Notes: a model not told the origin generated them from the sequence alone. Numbered from the stretch's first letter, positions 52,257 through 63,753 are shown. The stretch is DNA of 64,000 nucleotides from Varibaculum cambriense (GCF_002848005.1 NZ_PKHX01000005.1:62001-126000); one strand, 5' to 3'. Numbers and translations are program-made.

Positions 52257-53912
52257 ATGGCTGAACTTCAAATCCAACCGGAGAAGATTCGTGACTCCCT
52301 CGCGGACTTCGTAAGCTCCTATGAGCCCACTCGCTCTACCGAGGACGAAATCGGGCATGTAGTGATGGCGGCTGATGGTATCGCGCAGATTGAGGGCTTG
52401 CCGGGGGCAATGGCGAATGAACTTCTCAAGTTCGCTGACGGCACCACCGGATTGGCAATGAACTTGGAAGATCGCATGATCGGCGCGATTGTACTAGGGG
52501 ACTTTTCTGGTATTGAAGAGGGCCAACCGGTGCGCCGTACCGGAGAGGTGTTATCCGTTCCTGTGGGTGACGGATATCTAGGGCGCGTGGTTGATCCCAT
52601 GGGGCAGCCCCTAGACGGCCTGGGCGAGATTGGGGATATCGAAGGACGCCGGGTCTTGGAGCTGCAGGCTCCCGGGGTGATGATGCGTAAATCCGTGCAC
52701 GAGCCCCTGCAGACCGGTCTAAAAGCCATCGACTCTATGATTCCGATTGGGCGGGGTCAGCGGCAGCTGATCATTGGGGATCGCCAGACCGGTAAGACTG
52801 CGATTGCGATTGACGCCGTACTTAACCAGCGCGAGAACTGGGAAAGTGGTGATCCCAACAAGCAGGTGCGCTGCATTTACGTGGCGGTTGGTCAAAAAGG
52901 TTCTACCATCGCCAGCGTACGTGGCCAGTTAGAGGCCGCCGGAGCCATGGAATACACCACCATCGTGGCAGCTCCCGCTTCCGATTCTGCCGGCTTCAAA
53001 TATCTGGCACCCTACACCGGTTCGGCTATCGGTCAGCACTGGATGTACCAGGGTAAGCACGTCCTCATCATTTTTGACGATCTGTCCAAGCAGGCAGAAG
53101 CCTACCGTAGCGTTTCTCTATTGCTGCGTCGCCCGCCGGGGCGCGAAGCCTACCCCGGTGATGTTTTCTACCTGCACTCGCGGCTGCTAGAGCGCTGCGC
53201 CAAGCTGTCGGATGAGCTGGGCGGAGGCTCGATGACCGGCTTGCCTTTGATTGAAACCAAAGACAATGACGTGTCGGCCTATATTCCCACCAACGTCATT
53301 TCGATTACTGATGGCCAGATTTTCTTGCAGTCGGATCTGTTCAACTCGAACCAGCGTCCGGCGGTGGACGTGGGGATTTCAGTTTCTCGTGTAGGCGGCG
53401 ATGCGCAGGTCAAAGCGATGAAGAAAGTCTCTGGTACTTTGAAGATTACTTTGGCACAGTACCGCGATATGCAGGCTTTCGCGATGTTCGCTTCCGATTT
53501 GGATGCCACCACCAAGCGGCAGCTAACTCGGGGTGCGCGGCTGATGGAATTGCTGCGTCAGCCGCAGGCAACTCCCTATGAGGTCGAGGATCAGGTTTGC
53601 TCGATTTGGGCAGGAACCAGCGGATATCTGGACGATATTGAGGTTTCTGATGTGCACCGCTTCGAGTCGGAGATGCTGGCTTATCTGCATGCGAACTCGG
53701 ATGTACCCGCCAAGATCAAAGAAACTGGGCAGTTCGATTCCGATACGGAGCAAGCCTTAAAAGCGGCGGTCGAAAAATTCCGTAGCGGTTTCGTTTCTTC
53801 CCAGGGAGTTCTCGAATCGGAAGTTAATATTCCAGAAGAAGTTTCCGAAGCTGAGCACGATAGCGAAAAACTGGTGGTAGATCGCCACAACAAGAAAGAT
53901 AAAAAGGATTAA
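52257..53912 (+). CDS. atpA: F1Fo ATP synthase subunit alpha
   Basis: From the ATG at 52257 ([11 protein letters not shown]), 551 residues. It has the non-catalytic P-loop [14 protein letters not shown] (about 177-190) and the family signature [14 protein letters not shown] (about 367-380). The longer frame starting at 52176 lies in atpH and was rejected. The C-terminal 45 residues form a charged tail ([19 protein letters not shown]). Confidence 0.96.
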   Translation: MAELQIQPEKIRDSLADFVSSYEPTRSTEDEIGHVVMAADGIAQIEGLPGAMANELLKFADGTTGLAMNLEDRMIGAIVLGDFSGIEEGQPVRRTGEVLSVPVGDGYLGRVVDPMGQPLDGLGEIGDIEGRRVLELQAPGVMMRKSVHEPLQTGLKAIDSMIPIGRGQRQLIIGDRQTGKTAIAIDAVLNQRENWESGDPNKQVRCIYVAVGQKGSTIASVRGQLEAAGAMEYTTIVAAPASDSAGFKYLAPYTGSAIGQHWMYQGKHVLIIFDDLSKQAEAYRSVSLLLRRPPGREAYPGDVFYLHSRLLERCAKLSDELGGGSMTGLPLIETKDNDVSAYIPTNVISITDGQIFLQSDLFNSNQRPAVDVGISVSRVGGDAQVKAMKKVSGTLKITLAQYRDMQAFAMFASDLDATTKRQLTRGARLMELLRQPQATPYEVEDQVCSIWAGTSGYLDDIEVSDVHRFESEMLAYLHANSDVPAKIKETGQFDSDTEQALKAAVEKFRSGFVSSQGVLESEVNIPEEVSEAEHDSEKLVVDRHNKKDKKD

Positions 53913-53914
53913 CC

Positions 53915-54838
53915 TTGAGCGGAAAGCAGCGGATATATAAGCAGAAGATCAAGGCCACGCAGACGCTGGGCAAGGTCTTTCATGCTATGGAGCTGATCGC
54001 GGCCTCGCGGATCGGGAAGGCTCGCGAAGCTGCCACTCAGTCCACGCCCTTCGATACGGCAATCACGCAGGCTTTGGCGGCTTTAGCGATACACTCTTCC
54101 TTTGATCATCCGATCACCAGGGAGCGGCTGGATACCGATCGGGTAGCAGTCATGTGCGTTACCTCCGATCGCGGTTTAGCCGGAGCCTATTCGGCCTCTA
54201 TTTTGCGGGAAACCGAAAAACTGGTGGATCAGCTAAAAGAACAGGGTAAAGAGCCGGTGCTTTACGCCTATGGGCGCAAGGCCGAAAGTTACTTTCGCTT
54301 CCGCGGAGTTCCGGTGGAACAGTCCTGGAGTGGTAACTCGGATTCTCCCACCATCGAGCAATCTTACGAGATCGCCGATGTCCTTACCGACGCTTTCTTG
54401 GCAGATGTGATTCACCAGGGAGTCTGTGAGGTATACCTGGTATTCACCCGTTACGTGAACATGGTCAAACAGGTTCCGATAGTGCGCAAAATGTTGCCAC
54501 TGGAGGTCATCTCGGAAGAAGAAGCGGAAGAGATGGATATCAACCTGGATGAGCCGCAGGGCAAGGTACCTCCGCTATACGAGTTCGAGCCCAGCCCAGA
54601 GGCCGTTCTAGACCAGATCTTGCCCATGTATGTGCGTTCGCGGATTCGCTCGGCGCTGCTGCAAGCAGCTGCCAGTGAGCTCGCCAGTAGGCAAACCGCA
54701 ATGCACACTGCAAGCGATAACGCCCAGGACATGATTGAGCGTTACACTCGCCTGGCTAATAACGCACGTCAGGCAGAAATTACTACTGAAATAACGGAGA
54801 TCGTCGGCGGGGCAGAAGCTTTGGCCGCCGGTCGCTAG
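53915..54838 (+). CDS. atpG: F1Fo ATP synthase subunit gamma
   Basis: The rotor shaft, 307 residues. The N-terminal helix KQRIYKQKIKATQTLGKVFH and the C-terminal helix with ASDNAQDMIERYTRLANNAR form the coiled coil; MCVTSDRGLAGAYSASIL is the conserved core. The start codon is TTG at 53915, 2 nt after the atpA stop, with AAAAAGGA as the ribosome site. No better in-frame start exists nearby. Confidence 0.94.
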   Translation: MSGKQRIYKQKIKATQTLGKVFHAMELIAASRIGKAREAATQSTPFDTAITQALAALAIHSSFDHPITRERLDTDRVAVMCVTSDRGLAGAYSASILRETEKLVDQLKEQGKEPVLYAYGRKAESYFRFRGVPVEQSWSGNSDSPTIEQSYEIADVLTDAFLADVIHQGVCEVYLVFTRYVNMVKQVPIVRKMLPLEVISEEEAEEMDINLDEPQGKVPPLYEFEPSPEAVLDQILPMYVRSRIRSALLQAAASELASRQTAMHTASDNAQDMIERYTRLANNARQAEITTEITEIVGGAEALAAGR

Positions 54839-56310
<1,472 letters not shown>

Positions 56311-56311
<1 letters not shown>

Positions 56312-56568
56312 TGAGTTCGCTTTCGGTTAAAGTGGTTACCCGCTCTGGGGAGCTGTTTAGTGGGCAGGCGGGATTCGTCTCCCTGCCCACTACCGAAGGC
56401 TCGCTGGGGATTTTGCCTGGTCACCTTCCTTTTTTGGGTACTATTACCGCGGGAAAAGTTAAAGTCGGGATGAAAGAGAACGACCCGGATGCCCGGGTTT
56501 TTGAAGTAGTTCCGGGATTTGTTTCCGTTGACGAGGATAAGGTAACCATCGTCATTGATGGGTTGTAA
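56311..56568 (+). CDS. atpC: F1Fo ATP synthase subunit epsilon, short form
   Basis: An 85-residue epsilon containing only the N-terminal beta-sandwich (LSVKVVTRSGELFSGQAGFV, SLGILPGHLPFLGTITAGKV and VFEVVPGFVSVDEDKVTIVI). The C-terminal helical hairpin of the usual 130-residue subunit, which inhibits ATP hydrolysis by inserting into F1, is missing. The stop is clean and the next gene follows, so this looks natural. It closes the atp operon. Confidence 0.9.
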
Positions 56569-56606
56569 ACCGAAAAAGATTTGGTTTTAGGCGATATAGT
56601 TAGGCC

Positions 56607-57026
56607 ATGACGGCGCTCAAAGTTCTTCTGCTCATCATTTTGGTGATTGCCGCCCTATTGGCATTAATAGCGACATATTTTCTGTGGCGCATGAACCGGT
56701 TATATCGTCAGGGCGCTTTTTTGTGCTCCTATCGACCGGACGTAACCTCCGGATGGACCGAGGGGTGCGCAGTCTATGAGGCCGAGTCTTTGAACTGGTA
56801 TAAGGCAGCGGGTCTTTCTTTCCGTCCCGATAAAACCTGGCCACGCCGGCAGATAGAGTTAGGGAAAGTCCACAATTACCTGTCCAAAAAAGGGATACGG
56901 AACGTAGCGGTACCGGTCACGGTGAATACACATCGTTTTTGGCTGTTTCTTTCCGAGGACGACCACGCCGGCCTCGTATCCTGGGCAGAGGCGGCTCCTC
57001 CTCGCGAAATTCCCCAGTCCTGGTAA
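56607..57026 (+). CDS. DUF2550-family membrane-anchored protein
   Basis: A 139-residue protein with one N-terminal membrane helix (VLLLIILVIAALLALIATYF, about 5-24) and a small cytoplasmic domain with FLCSYRP and WYKAAGLSFRPDKTWPRRQI. Location directly after atpC is typical of DUF2550 proteins in Actinobacteria. Function unknown. Confidence 0.75.
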   Translation: MTALKVLLLIILVIAALLALIATYFLWRMNRLYRQGAFLCSYRPDVTSGWTEGCAVYEAESLNWYKAAGLSFRPDKTWPRRQIELGKVHNYLSKKGIRNVAVPVTVNTHRFWLFLSEDDHAGLVSWAEAAPPREIPQSW

Positions 57027-57092
57027 AGGGCTTTGTAAACCCCATAATCGATCGGGTGAACCATGTTTGCCTATAGCCTAGAATAGATTCCC

Positions 57093-57791
57093 ATGCGCGT
57101 ACTTTTCGCTAATTGTTCCGTTGAATACAACGGTCGTCTAACCTCATTCTTGCCAATGGCGCCTCGCATGATCATGGTGAAAGCCGATTCTTCGGTGCTG
57201 ATTCACTGCGATGGAGGCTCCTATAAACCCCTGAACTGGATGGCGGGGCCGGCTACTATCGAAGAATTACCGGTACCGCCCGAGGACGAGGCTGCCGGGA
57301 TAGAGCAAGTGTGGCTAGTAGAATCGGCGAAAACTGGGGATCAGCTGAAGCTGCGGATCGGGGAGGTTTTCTCGGAAACCAGTTGCGAGCTGGGGGTGGA
57401 TCCCGGACTGCAAAAAGATGGGGTGGAGGCGCACTTACAAGAGCTGCTAGCTGCCCAAGTCCCGGAAATCTTGGGATCTGGATGGGAATTAATCCGGCGG
57501 GAATATCCCACTCCGGTAGGTCCGGTGGATTTGCTGGTCTTTGACCCGGAGCTGAACCATGTTGCTATCGAAGTGAAGCGGCGCGGGGAAATCGACGGCG
57601 TCGAACAACTTACCCGCTATCTAGATTTGCTTTCTCGCGATCCGATTATGCCGGAAGTTCGGGGAATCTTTGCGGCACAAGTAATCAAACCGCAGGCCAG
57701 AACGCTTGCCGAGGATCGGGGGATTCGCTGTCTAACCTTGGATTACGATAGCATGCGAGGAGTAGACGACGCCGAATCGCGCCTGTTTTAA
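57093..57791 (+). CDS. nucS: Mismatch-specific endonuclease NucS/EndoMS
   Basis: A 232-residue NucS. The N-terminal DNA-binding domain begins [20 protein letters not shown]. The C-terminal RecB-like nuclease domain has PVDLLVFD and [20 protein letters not shown], supplying the Asp, Glu and Lys of the active site. In Actinobacteria lacking MutS and MutL this enzyme cuts mismatched DNA and lowers mutation rate. The position after atpC and the DUF2550 gene is conserved in the phylum. Confidence 0.94.
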   Translation: MRVLFANCSVEYNGRLTSFLPMAPRMIMVKADSSVLIHCDGGSYKPLNWMAGPATIEELPVPPEDEAAGIEQVWLVESAKTGDQLKLRIGEVFSETSCELGVDPGLQKDGVEAHLQELLAAQVPEILGSGWELIRREYPTPVGPVDLLVFDPELNHVAIEVKRRGEIDGVEQLTRYLDLLSRDPIMPEVRGIFAAQVIKPQARTLAEDRGIRCLTLDYDSMRGVDDAESRLF

Positions 57792-57831
57792 GCAATGACA
57801 ATACAACTTATCGGGCAGGAGCATTGAAGCT

Positions 57832-59052
57832 ATGAATGAAGTATTCGCCATCCGCGGACGAGTAGTAACCGCGAATCGCATCATTACCGATGGGGCAGTG
57901 GTAGTTTCCGGAGATGCCATTGTGTGGATCGGGGAATCAACTGCCGCTAAGGAAGCTGGTTTTGGTGACGAAATTTTGGCAGCCACCGCTCCTAGCGACG
58001 ATCGCTACGTGCTGCCCGGGTTGATCGACGTGCACTGCCACGGAGGTGGCGGGGTTTCATTCCCCGATGCGCAAACTGAAGACCAGGCGTTGGCGGCAGT
58101 GGCTGAACATCTACGCTGGGGAACTACTTCTCTGGTAGCCTCCCTAGTTACCCAATCCCCGATGGTATTGCGCGAAAAAGCAGAATTATTGGCCGGAATG
58201 TGCGAGGCGGGTAAACTCGCGGGTATCCATTTTGAAGGCCCTTTCATCGCTCAAGGGCATTGCGGTGCCCAAAATCCCGCCCATATTCAAGCCCCGAATG
58301 CACCTTTAGCGCGCGAACTGTTGATTGCCTCGCGCGGTTATGCGGTGTCGATGACTTTCGCGCCTGAAAAACCCTATGCGATGGGGCCTTCCGGAGTGGC
58401 CGAAACGTTGATCGCGGGTGGGGCAGTTCCCTCCTTTGGTCATACCGATACCAGTTCCCAAAAAATGCGGGACGCCTTGGTAGAAGTACGACAAACCCTG
58501 CAACATGCGGCGCATGCCCGCTGCGCGCACGCCACGGTAACCCACCTATTTAACGGGATGGCACCGATACATCACCGCGAGCCCGGACCGGTTCCGGAGA
58601 TCCTGGCGGATGCAGCCGGCGGCGGAGTAATCGTAGAACTAATCGCCGATGGCACTCATGTAGCTCCCTCTTTAATACGTAATGTTTATGAACTGATCGG
58701 GCGCGAACAGATGGTATTTGTTACCGATGCTATGGCGGCGACCGGTATGGGCGACGGTGACTACGTCTTGGGCGGACAAGCGGTAACTGTCAAAGAAGGC
58801 GTAGCCACTTTAAGCCAGCGCGGGGGAGGCCTCGCGGGGGGAACTTCCCATCTGATCAATCAGGTTAAAATCGCCCATAAAGCAGGAATCCCGCTGGTAG
58901 ATGCGGTGTATTGTGCTTCTATGCAGGGGGCAAAAATCTTAGGCAACCCTCAGTTAGGGGAAGTGGCTCCCGGGAAATTCGCTGATTTGCTGGTCACCGA
59001 TGCAGATTTGAATCCTATGGAAGTTTATAAACGCGGATCCCGGGTATTTTAA
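57832..59052 (+). CDS. nagA: N-acetylglucosamine-6-phosphate deacetylase
   Basis: A 406-residue amidohydrolase that deacetylates GlcNAc-6-phosphate in amino-sugar recycling. Metal-binding and catalytic motifs are VLPGLIDVHCHGGGGVSFPD (about 60-79), GIHFEGPFIAQGHCGAQNPA (Glu ligand, about 134-153), ATVTHLFNGMAPIHHREPG and the catalytic Asp in VFVTDAMAATGMGDGDY. GCAGGAGC lies 12 nt before the ATG. No nagB or transporter gene is adjacent in the window. Confidence 0.93.
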   Translation: MNEVFAIRGRVVTANRIITDGAVVVSGDAIVWIGESTAAKEAGFGDEILAATAPSDDRYVLPGLIDVHCHGGGGVSFPDAQTEDQALAAVAEHLRWGTTSLVASLVTQSPMVLREKAELLAGMCEAGKLAGIHFEGPFIAQGHCGAQNPAHIQAPNAPLARELLIASRGYAVSMTFAPEKPYAMGPSGVAETLIAGGAVPSFGHTDTSSQKMRDALVEVRQTLQHAAHARCAHATVTHLFNGMAPIHHREPGPVPEILADAAGGGVIVELIADGTHVAPSLIRNVYELIGREQMVFVTDAMAATGMGDGDYVLGGQAVTVKEGVATLSQRGGGLAGGTSHLINQVKIAHKAGIPLVDAVYCASMQGAKILGNPQLGEVAPGKFADLLVTDADLNPMEVYKRGSRVF

Positions 59053-59334
59053 GTGGCTAGGCGCTCTCGTAAGCGTCCCTGGGGGGAGTATCGTCCGCTA
59101 CGGATGGAATCTTTAGCTTCCATGCCGCGGGCAGTTTCCCGTCCAGATGGCGAATTTAAGGTGCAATACCTATCCCAGGCGCGTAAGACCTATCTGTGTC
59201 CCGGGTGCAGCCAAGAGATCCAGGTCGGACAGGCACATGTGGTGGCTTGGCGAACCGACTCTCTTTTCGGTACCCAAGCTGGTCTAGACCAGCGTCGCCA
59301 CTGGCACCGCTCCTGTTGGGAACGCGGCCTCTAG
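59053..59334 (+). CDS. Small zinc-ribbon-like basic protein
   Basis: A 93-residue, Arg-rich protein starting with GTG immediately after the nagA stop. It has one CxxC (LCPGCSQEIQVGQAHVVAW, about 48-66) and a later RHWHRSCWE motif, so Cys, Cys, His and Cys could bind one zinc. Similar short proteins are found near nucS in Actinobacteria, without an assigned function. Confidence 0.6.
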   Translation: MARRSRKRPWGEYRPLRMESLASMPRAVSRPDGEFKVQYLSQARKTYLCPGCSQEIQVGQAHVVAWRTDSLFGTQAGLDQRRHWHRSCWERGL

Positions 59335-59438
59335 ATTTTTCCCGTTTGGAAATTCCTTAAAAACCGGAAAATGTAATTCCGTAACTATCACGCCAGTTTA
59401 TGTGCCCCTGTCCGCCGAGCTGTGCGAAGATGGGGAAT

Positions 59439-60218
59439 ATGAACGTGGCTATCTTTACGCGTGATGCGCATAGAATGGCGGGCACTCCCGCAGTAGTTTT
59501 ATTAGCAGCTTTCCCCTATGACCATCGGATGTGGGAAGGGGTGGCGCGTCGTTTCGAGGGCGTACCGGTGATCGCAATTGATCCTCCCGGGTTTGGCCAT
59601 TCCCCGATTCCGTTAGATCCGCCCTCTTTAGAAATCTATGCGGATTATGTAGCCCAGGCGGTTCGTGCAGAAGGGGCTGAAAAAATACTAGTGTGCGGTA
59701 ACTCTATGGGGGGATATACCGCACAGGCGATGATCGAACGGCACCCGCGCCTAGTGGGCGGAGTAGTGCTCGTGGGTACCAAAGCCGATATCGATACTCC
59801 GGCCGCCCGGGCTGCGCGCACAGAAATGGCAGTCGGCGCCTTGGTAGGCAGGGCACAGGAGCAACTGGTGAAGTCCATTCCCACTATGCTGGCCAAAGAG
59901 ACTCTCACGGATTTCCCTAAGATTCCGGAGCTGATGGAAAAATGGATTAACGAGGCACCCGGGGAGGCCATCTCTTGGGCGCAGCGCGCTTTGGCAGCTC
60001 GTCCCGGCCGTCTGGAGACCCTGGGACGGGCACAAATACCGGCAATGGTGGTTCGGGGGGAACAAGATCAAAACTCCACTGCTGCGCAAGCCGAGGCAAT
60101 GGCCAAGGCACTCGGCACCCGGGTGGTTTCGGTGCCCCGCGCGGGGCACCTGGTGCCTTTAGAAGCGCCCTCAGCGGTGGCACGGGCAGTGATGAGTGTT
60201 TATCGACGGATGTCCTGA
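59439..60218 (+). CDS. Alpha/beta-fold hydrolase
   Basis: About 259 residues from the ATG at 59439; in-frame ATGs at 59430 and 59400 are alternatives and the ribosome site does not decide. The hydrolase fold shows VVLLAAFPYDHRMWEGVARR near the N-terminus, the nucleophile elbow VCGNSMGGYTAQ (Ser about 90), a C-terminal VRGEQDQNST (Asp) and RAGHLVPLEAP (His). It resembles esterases of the 3-oxoadipate enol-lactonase type. The usual HGFP segment reads AAFP here. Substrate unknown. Confidence 0.82.
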   Translation: MNVAIFTRDAHRMAGTPAVVLLAAFPYDHRMWEGVARRFEGVPVIAIDPPGFGHSPIPLDPPSLEIYADYVAQAVRAEGAEKILVCGNSMGGYTAQAMIERHPRLVGGVVLVGTKADIDTPAARAARTEMAVGALVGRAQEQLVKSIPTMLAKETLTDFPKIPELMEKWINEAPGEAISWAQRALAARPGRLETLGRAQIPAMVVRGEQDQNSTAAQAEAMAKALGTRVVSVPRAGHLVPLEAPSAVARAVMSVYRRMS

Positions 60219-60246
60219 CTCTTATGCCGGGATTAATGTTAAAGGA

Positions 60247-60267
60247 GTCGGGCGGAAGCCGATTTTT
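60247..60267 (+). terminator. Rho-independent terminator after the hydrolase gene
   Basis: Stem TCGG then C with GCCGA around the loop GGAA (one bulged G), followed by TTTTTT at 60262-60267. Confidence 0.65.
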
Positions 60268-60415
60268 TCGTGGCCGGATTAATGAGCCAGTATTTTAAAA
60301 CAAGTTGCTGAATACCGCCTGAAAATTTTGGTATTTACCTGCTGAAACCGGAAAATATCGACCGCAGTGTGAGACTAGAAAGCACGGGCAGGCCTTAGCC
60401 CCCTACCTTAAAACT

Positions 60416-60829
60416 ATGAGTTCGTATTCTGACTTTGACCTAGCATTGTCTAAGCTGCATCCCCATATGTATGGCAAGTATGTGTTCTTGTCAGAGCGGG
60501 ATGGCTTGCCCGCGGGGTTAGAGCCGTTTGCGCAGATAAGAGAGGAAGAAGGACTCACCTCAATCGTGCCCTTAGAACAGGCAAAGGCTGCGGGTTTGGC
60601 CGCGGGGAAAAAGATCTATCGTCGAATTACTTTGGACTGCGACGTTTCCCTCGAAGAAACCGGGTTGACGTTTACTGTAGCTTCCCAGCTGGCCAGCCAA
60701 TCTATTCCGTGCAATGTTTTATCCGGCCTGCATCATGATCACTTGATGGTGCCGGCAGCGCGGGCGCAAGAGGCAATATCCCTGTTAGAGCAGCTCTCCC
60801 AGCAAGCTAAGGGCTGGCTCCAATACTAA
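60416..60829 (+). CDS. ACT-domain protein
   Basis: A 137-residue protein with two small alpha/beta halves. The second half, RRITLDCDVSLEETGLTFTV followed by ASQLASQSIPCNVLSGLHHD and DHLMVPAARAQEAISLL, has the strand-helix order of ACT domains of the aspartate-kinase type (ACT_3/DUF2241-like). ACT domains bind amino acids and regulate enzymes; here it is free-standing, and the ligand is unknown. Confidence 0.65.
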   Translation: MSSYSDFDLALSKLHPHMYGKYVFLSERDGLPAGLEPFAQIREEEGLTSIVPLEQAKAAGLAAGKKIYRRITLDCDVSLEETGLTFTVASQLASQSIPCNVLSGLHHDHLMVPAARAQEAISLLEQLSQQAKGWLQY

Positions 60830-60851
60830 AAACTGGTAACTACCGGACAGT

Positions 60852-61901
60852 TTAAGGGAGTAAAGCCGTGCTGATCTGAGAAACGGTCGCACTGCTGCCG
60901 CCTACAAACACATTTTCAGTATTACGATCCGCTCCCGGCTTCCCCACTTTTTTCCCTTGCGGATCATAGATCCCAATTTTTGCTCCCACATAGCGGCGCT
61001 GCGAAAATCCAAACTTTTTTACCTGGGGAAACCCGGCCTCCAAGATGGCGTTAACCATCTCGTCCTCGTCGATCCAAGCCTCGTCATTATAGGAAACCAC
61101 GATGGTTTTGGCTCGTACCCGGGTAAGCAGAGAAAAGAAACTTTGCGTCATAGTGCGCTTGGAGTTAAACGCTGAGCGGTGCTGATTGCCGCGGGCATCG
61201 ACCCGTTTGCGCGCCACTCCGTAGGCTTCCGGGGCGTCCCAACGCACCAGGGTCTCCCAAATATGGTAGTTCGTAAAGTAACGGTGCTGGTTGTAGGGGG
61301 GATCGAGGTAGGCGAGATCCACTGCCGGTACTTGGTCAACCAGTTTGAGGGCGTCTCCTTGCAGCGCCTGTCCCTTGCCGGACAACAGCTGCGGCAGCCG
61401 CAGTTCTAACTGGTTATAGGAACGCGGCGCCCACTTTTTCAGATAGGCCATTTGGACTCCGGTGGTGGAATCTACCCGGTCGGCGGCTTCCATCAAGGAA
61501 GTTAGTAATATCGGGAATAACGGATCATCTTGCAGGTCAACCAGGTAATCCCGGCAAGCGTCGATGCGTTTTCCATTGTGGGGCTGGAAGAAGCGCGCCT
61601 GGCGGCAAAAAGTCTCGGTGAAATAACCCTCTTTACCTTCCAGGGAGCTCATGGCGTCTAGATGGGTGCGCAAGGTAGCGACATCAACGGTGTCCGCATC
61701 GGTCTCAATATAGGTGCGCGCCAGTTGATAACTATAGGAGGCCAGGTCGCAGGCAGTGGTGAAGATCCCGCGACGCTTAAACTCTTGGGCAACCCGGGTG
61801 GTACCGGAAAAAAGATCGAGAGCGCTGCGCGCACCGGCAGCGCTAGCAATGTTTCCTAAAGCGGGTACTAGGTTACGTTTTGACCCCAGATATTTAATCA
61901 A
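60852..61901 (-). CDS. D12-class (Dam-like) DNA adenine N6-methyltransferase
   Basis: About 349 residues from a TTG at 61901, placed 4 nt after AAGGAGG; a longer frame to 61946 was not preferred. SAM-binding motif X is IKYLGSKRNLVPALG at the N-terminus, motif I is ALDLFSGTTRVAQEFKRRG, and catalytic motif IV is DPPY in VDLAYLDPPYNQHRYFTNYH. It methylates adenine N6 in a short DNA site. No restriction endonuclease gene is near, so it looks solitary and may act in regulation or repair. The recognition sequence is unknown. Confidence 0.85.
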   Translation of the reverse strand: MIKYLGSKRNLVPALGNIASAAGARSALDLFSGTTRVAQEFKRRGIFTTACDLASYSYQLARTYIETDADTVDVATLRTHLDAMSSLEGKEGYFTETFCRQARFFQPHNGKRIDACRDYLVDLQDDPLFPILLTSLMEAADRVDSTTGVQMAYLKKWAPRSYNQLELRLPQLLSGKGQALQGDALKLVDQVPAVDLAYLDPPYNQHRYFTNYHIWETLVRWDAPEAYGVARKRVDARGNQHRSAFNSKRTMTQSFFSLLTRVRAKTIVVSYNDEAWIDEDEMVNAILEAGFPQVKKFGFSQRRYVGAKIGIYDPQGKKVGKPGADRNTENVFVGGSSATVSQISTALLP

Positions 61902-62014
61902 CTGACCTCCTTCCCTTCCGCTCACTATAAACCAGACCCCCAGCATTTAACGCATCTGACTTACACGCGCTGGGAGTGGGCGAAAAATTGGCCGGAGGCA
62001 ACTAGGCTGGAAGT

Positions 62015-63361
62015 ATGGCAAAAGAGGAAGCAGCAGCCGCACGGGCGTTAGTTAAACTGGCAGATGGAACCGTTAAGCAACGAAATCAGTTAACTGGAAC
62101 CGAAGTGTGGACTGTCCCGGGCCGGGGGCATCGCCCGCTTTCTAAGCCACAGGTTAACCCCACTCCTATTAGCGCCCAAGACCATACTTCTACTTGTGCG
62201 TTTTGCTCTGACCGCTATTTAGAAACCCCTCCCGAAAAATCTCGGATTGTACTGGGGGATCAGGAGCTTCCGGAAGATAAGACTACTAGCTGTGGTAGTT
62301 TTCGGATGGTTGAGGGGCTATCCGCGGAGCAGCTCAGCAAATATCCGGCAGATTTTCGCCGGATTCCCAACCTATTTGAGATCGTTTCCTACCAGTACTG
62401 GCATCTTAATCATGGCCATGAACCTTCCGATAAGGAACGCCAACATTTGGCGGAATATCTTTCTACCCCTACCGGGTATGACCATGTGCTCCGGGTAATG
62501 CGCGCTAAACTGCACCAATACGGGATGAATGATGAGGAGATAAATAGCCTCAGTGAACCGGAAATGTTGGGGCAAGCGAATTCATTCTTCTCGGGTGGGC
62601 ATGATCTGATTGTGGCTAATCGGCATTTTGTTCCGGGAGCGACTGATTCCTCTCAGCTGGCTTCGGCCGGTACCCTCACTCCGGAGGAACATCATGCCTA
62701 TACTGCCTTCACCGCCAGCGCGCTGCGAGAGCTCTACGACCTGGATCCGGCAGTCAAGTATGTGGCGGCTTTCCAGAACTGGCTAAAACCGGCGGGTGCC
62801 AGTTTCGATCACCTCCATAAGCAACTGGTGGCGATTGACGAATTTCCGGTTCAGACTACGCAGGAACGCGAACGTCTACGCAAAGATCCCGATATTTACC
62901 ACACCATCTTGAAGATTCGGGCTACTCGCGGCCTTATCCTGGCGCAAAACGAGAACGCGATTGCGATGGCTGGGGTAGGACACCGTTATCCCACGATCGC
63001 AGTTTGGCCGCTCGGTAAACCCTGTAATCCTTGGGATGCCGGAGAAAAGAAGACGCGGGCGGTTTCTGATATTTTGCATGCGATCCATGCGGCTACCGGC
63101 GCCGATGTGCCTTGTAATGAAGAGTGGTACCACCGTCCCTTATCGGTTTCCACTCCCATGCGGTGGCGGATTTTGGTTAAATGGCGGATTTCTACCCTGG
63201 CAGGTTTCGAGGGCGGCACCCGGATTTATCTAAACACGATTGATCCTTGGGGGATTACGCGGCGAGTAGTTCCGCGCTTAAAAGAGCTACGCGCAGCCGG
63301 CAAGATTGCGAATATGCGCATTGGCGACGAAACTAAGGTTTCCCCTTCCCAACTAGATTAA
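62015..63361 (+). CDS. DUF4921-family, galactose-1-phosphate uridylyltransferase-like protein
   Basis: A 448-residue protein of the HIT superfamily resembling GalT. A zinc-site-like CAFCSDR follows the basic N-terminus (about 62-68). The C-terminal half carries VAAFQNWLKPAGASFDHLHK with the HxHxH-like NWLKPAGAS...HLH region (about 252-271) and NEEWYHRPL. Members of this group are found in Actinobacteria; their substrate is not established. The short CxxC and altered histidine motif set it apart from true GalT. Confidence 0.65.
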   Translation: MAKEEAAAARALVKLADGTVKQRNQLTGTEVWTVPGRGHRPLSKPQVNPTPISAQDHTSTCAFCSDRYLETPPEKSRIVLGDQELPEDKTTSCGSFRMVEGLSAEQLSKYPADFRRIPNLFEIVSYQYWHLNHGHEPSDKERQHLAEYLSTPTGYDHVLRVMRAKLHQYGMNDEEINSLSEPEMLGQANSFFSGGHDLIVANRHFVPGATDSSQLASAGTLTPEEHHAYTAFTASALRELYDLDPAVKYVAAFQNWLKPAGASFDHLHKQLVAIDEFPVQTTQERERLRKDPDIYHTILKIRATRGLILAQNENAIAMAGVGHRYPTIAVWPLGKPCNPWDAGEKKTRAVSDILHAIHAATGADVPCNEEWYHRPLSVSTPMRWRILVKWRISTLAGFEGGTRIYLNTIDPWGITRRVVPRLKELRAAGKIANMRIGDETKVSPSQLD

Positions 63362-63428
63362 TCGGGGCAGACCTAGAAATCTCTGCCTGCGGGGCTGCCG
63401 GAAGCGAGCGTTAGGCAAGTAGACCTAA

Positions 63429-63460
63429 AAGGATCGGGAGGCTAACGCCTCCCGATCCTT
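63429..63460. terminator. Bidirectional terminator
   Basis: A perfect 14-bp stem AAGGATCGGGAGGC (63429-63442) with its complement (63447-63460) around TAAC. It lies between the convergent DUF4921 and CsbD genes, with A's on the left and T-rich sequence on the right, so it can serve both. Confidence 0.8.
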
Positions 63461-63495
63461 GCATTAGTTATTCTATAGTTCAGTTTTCTCTGGAT

Positions 63496-63741
63496 TTACT
63501 TATCGCTAGAGAAGCCTTCCTTGATTTTTTCAGCAGCAGCCTTCAGGTTTGCGCCGGCTTCTTCGGCCATGTCCTTGGCCTTATCCGAGAATTCGGAAAC
63601 CTTATCTTTGATTTCCGCACCCACCTGGTCAGCTTTGCCTTCAGCTTCTACATTCTTGTCTCCGCTGACTTTGCCGGCAGCTTCTTTAGCTTTGCCACCC
63701 AAGTCTTCAGCGGTATTCTTAATCTTGTCGTCTAATCCCAT
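63496..63741 (-). CDS. CsbD-family stress protein
   Basis: An 81-residue, highly charged, Lys/Glu/Ala-rich protein of the CsbD family (GLDDKIKNTAEDLGGKAKEA, then AAGKVSGDKNVEAEGKADQV), continuing in LEA-like helical repeats. Family members are induced by general stress. The ribosome site AAAAGGAGAAC precedes the ATG. It follows the alkaline-shock-like fragment on the same strand by 12 nt, consistent with an envelope-stress operon. Confidence 0.88.
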   Translation of the reverse strand: MGLDDKIKNTAEDLGGKAKEAAGKVSGDKNVEAEGKADQVGAEIKDKVSEFSDKAKDMAEEAGANLKAAAEKIKEGFSSDK

Positions 63742-63753
63742 TTTGTTCTCCTT

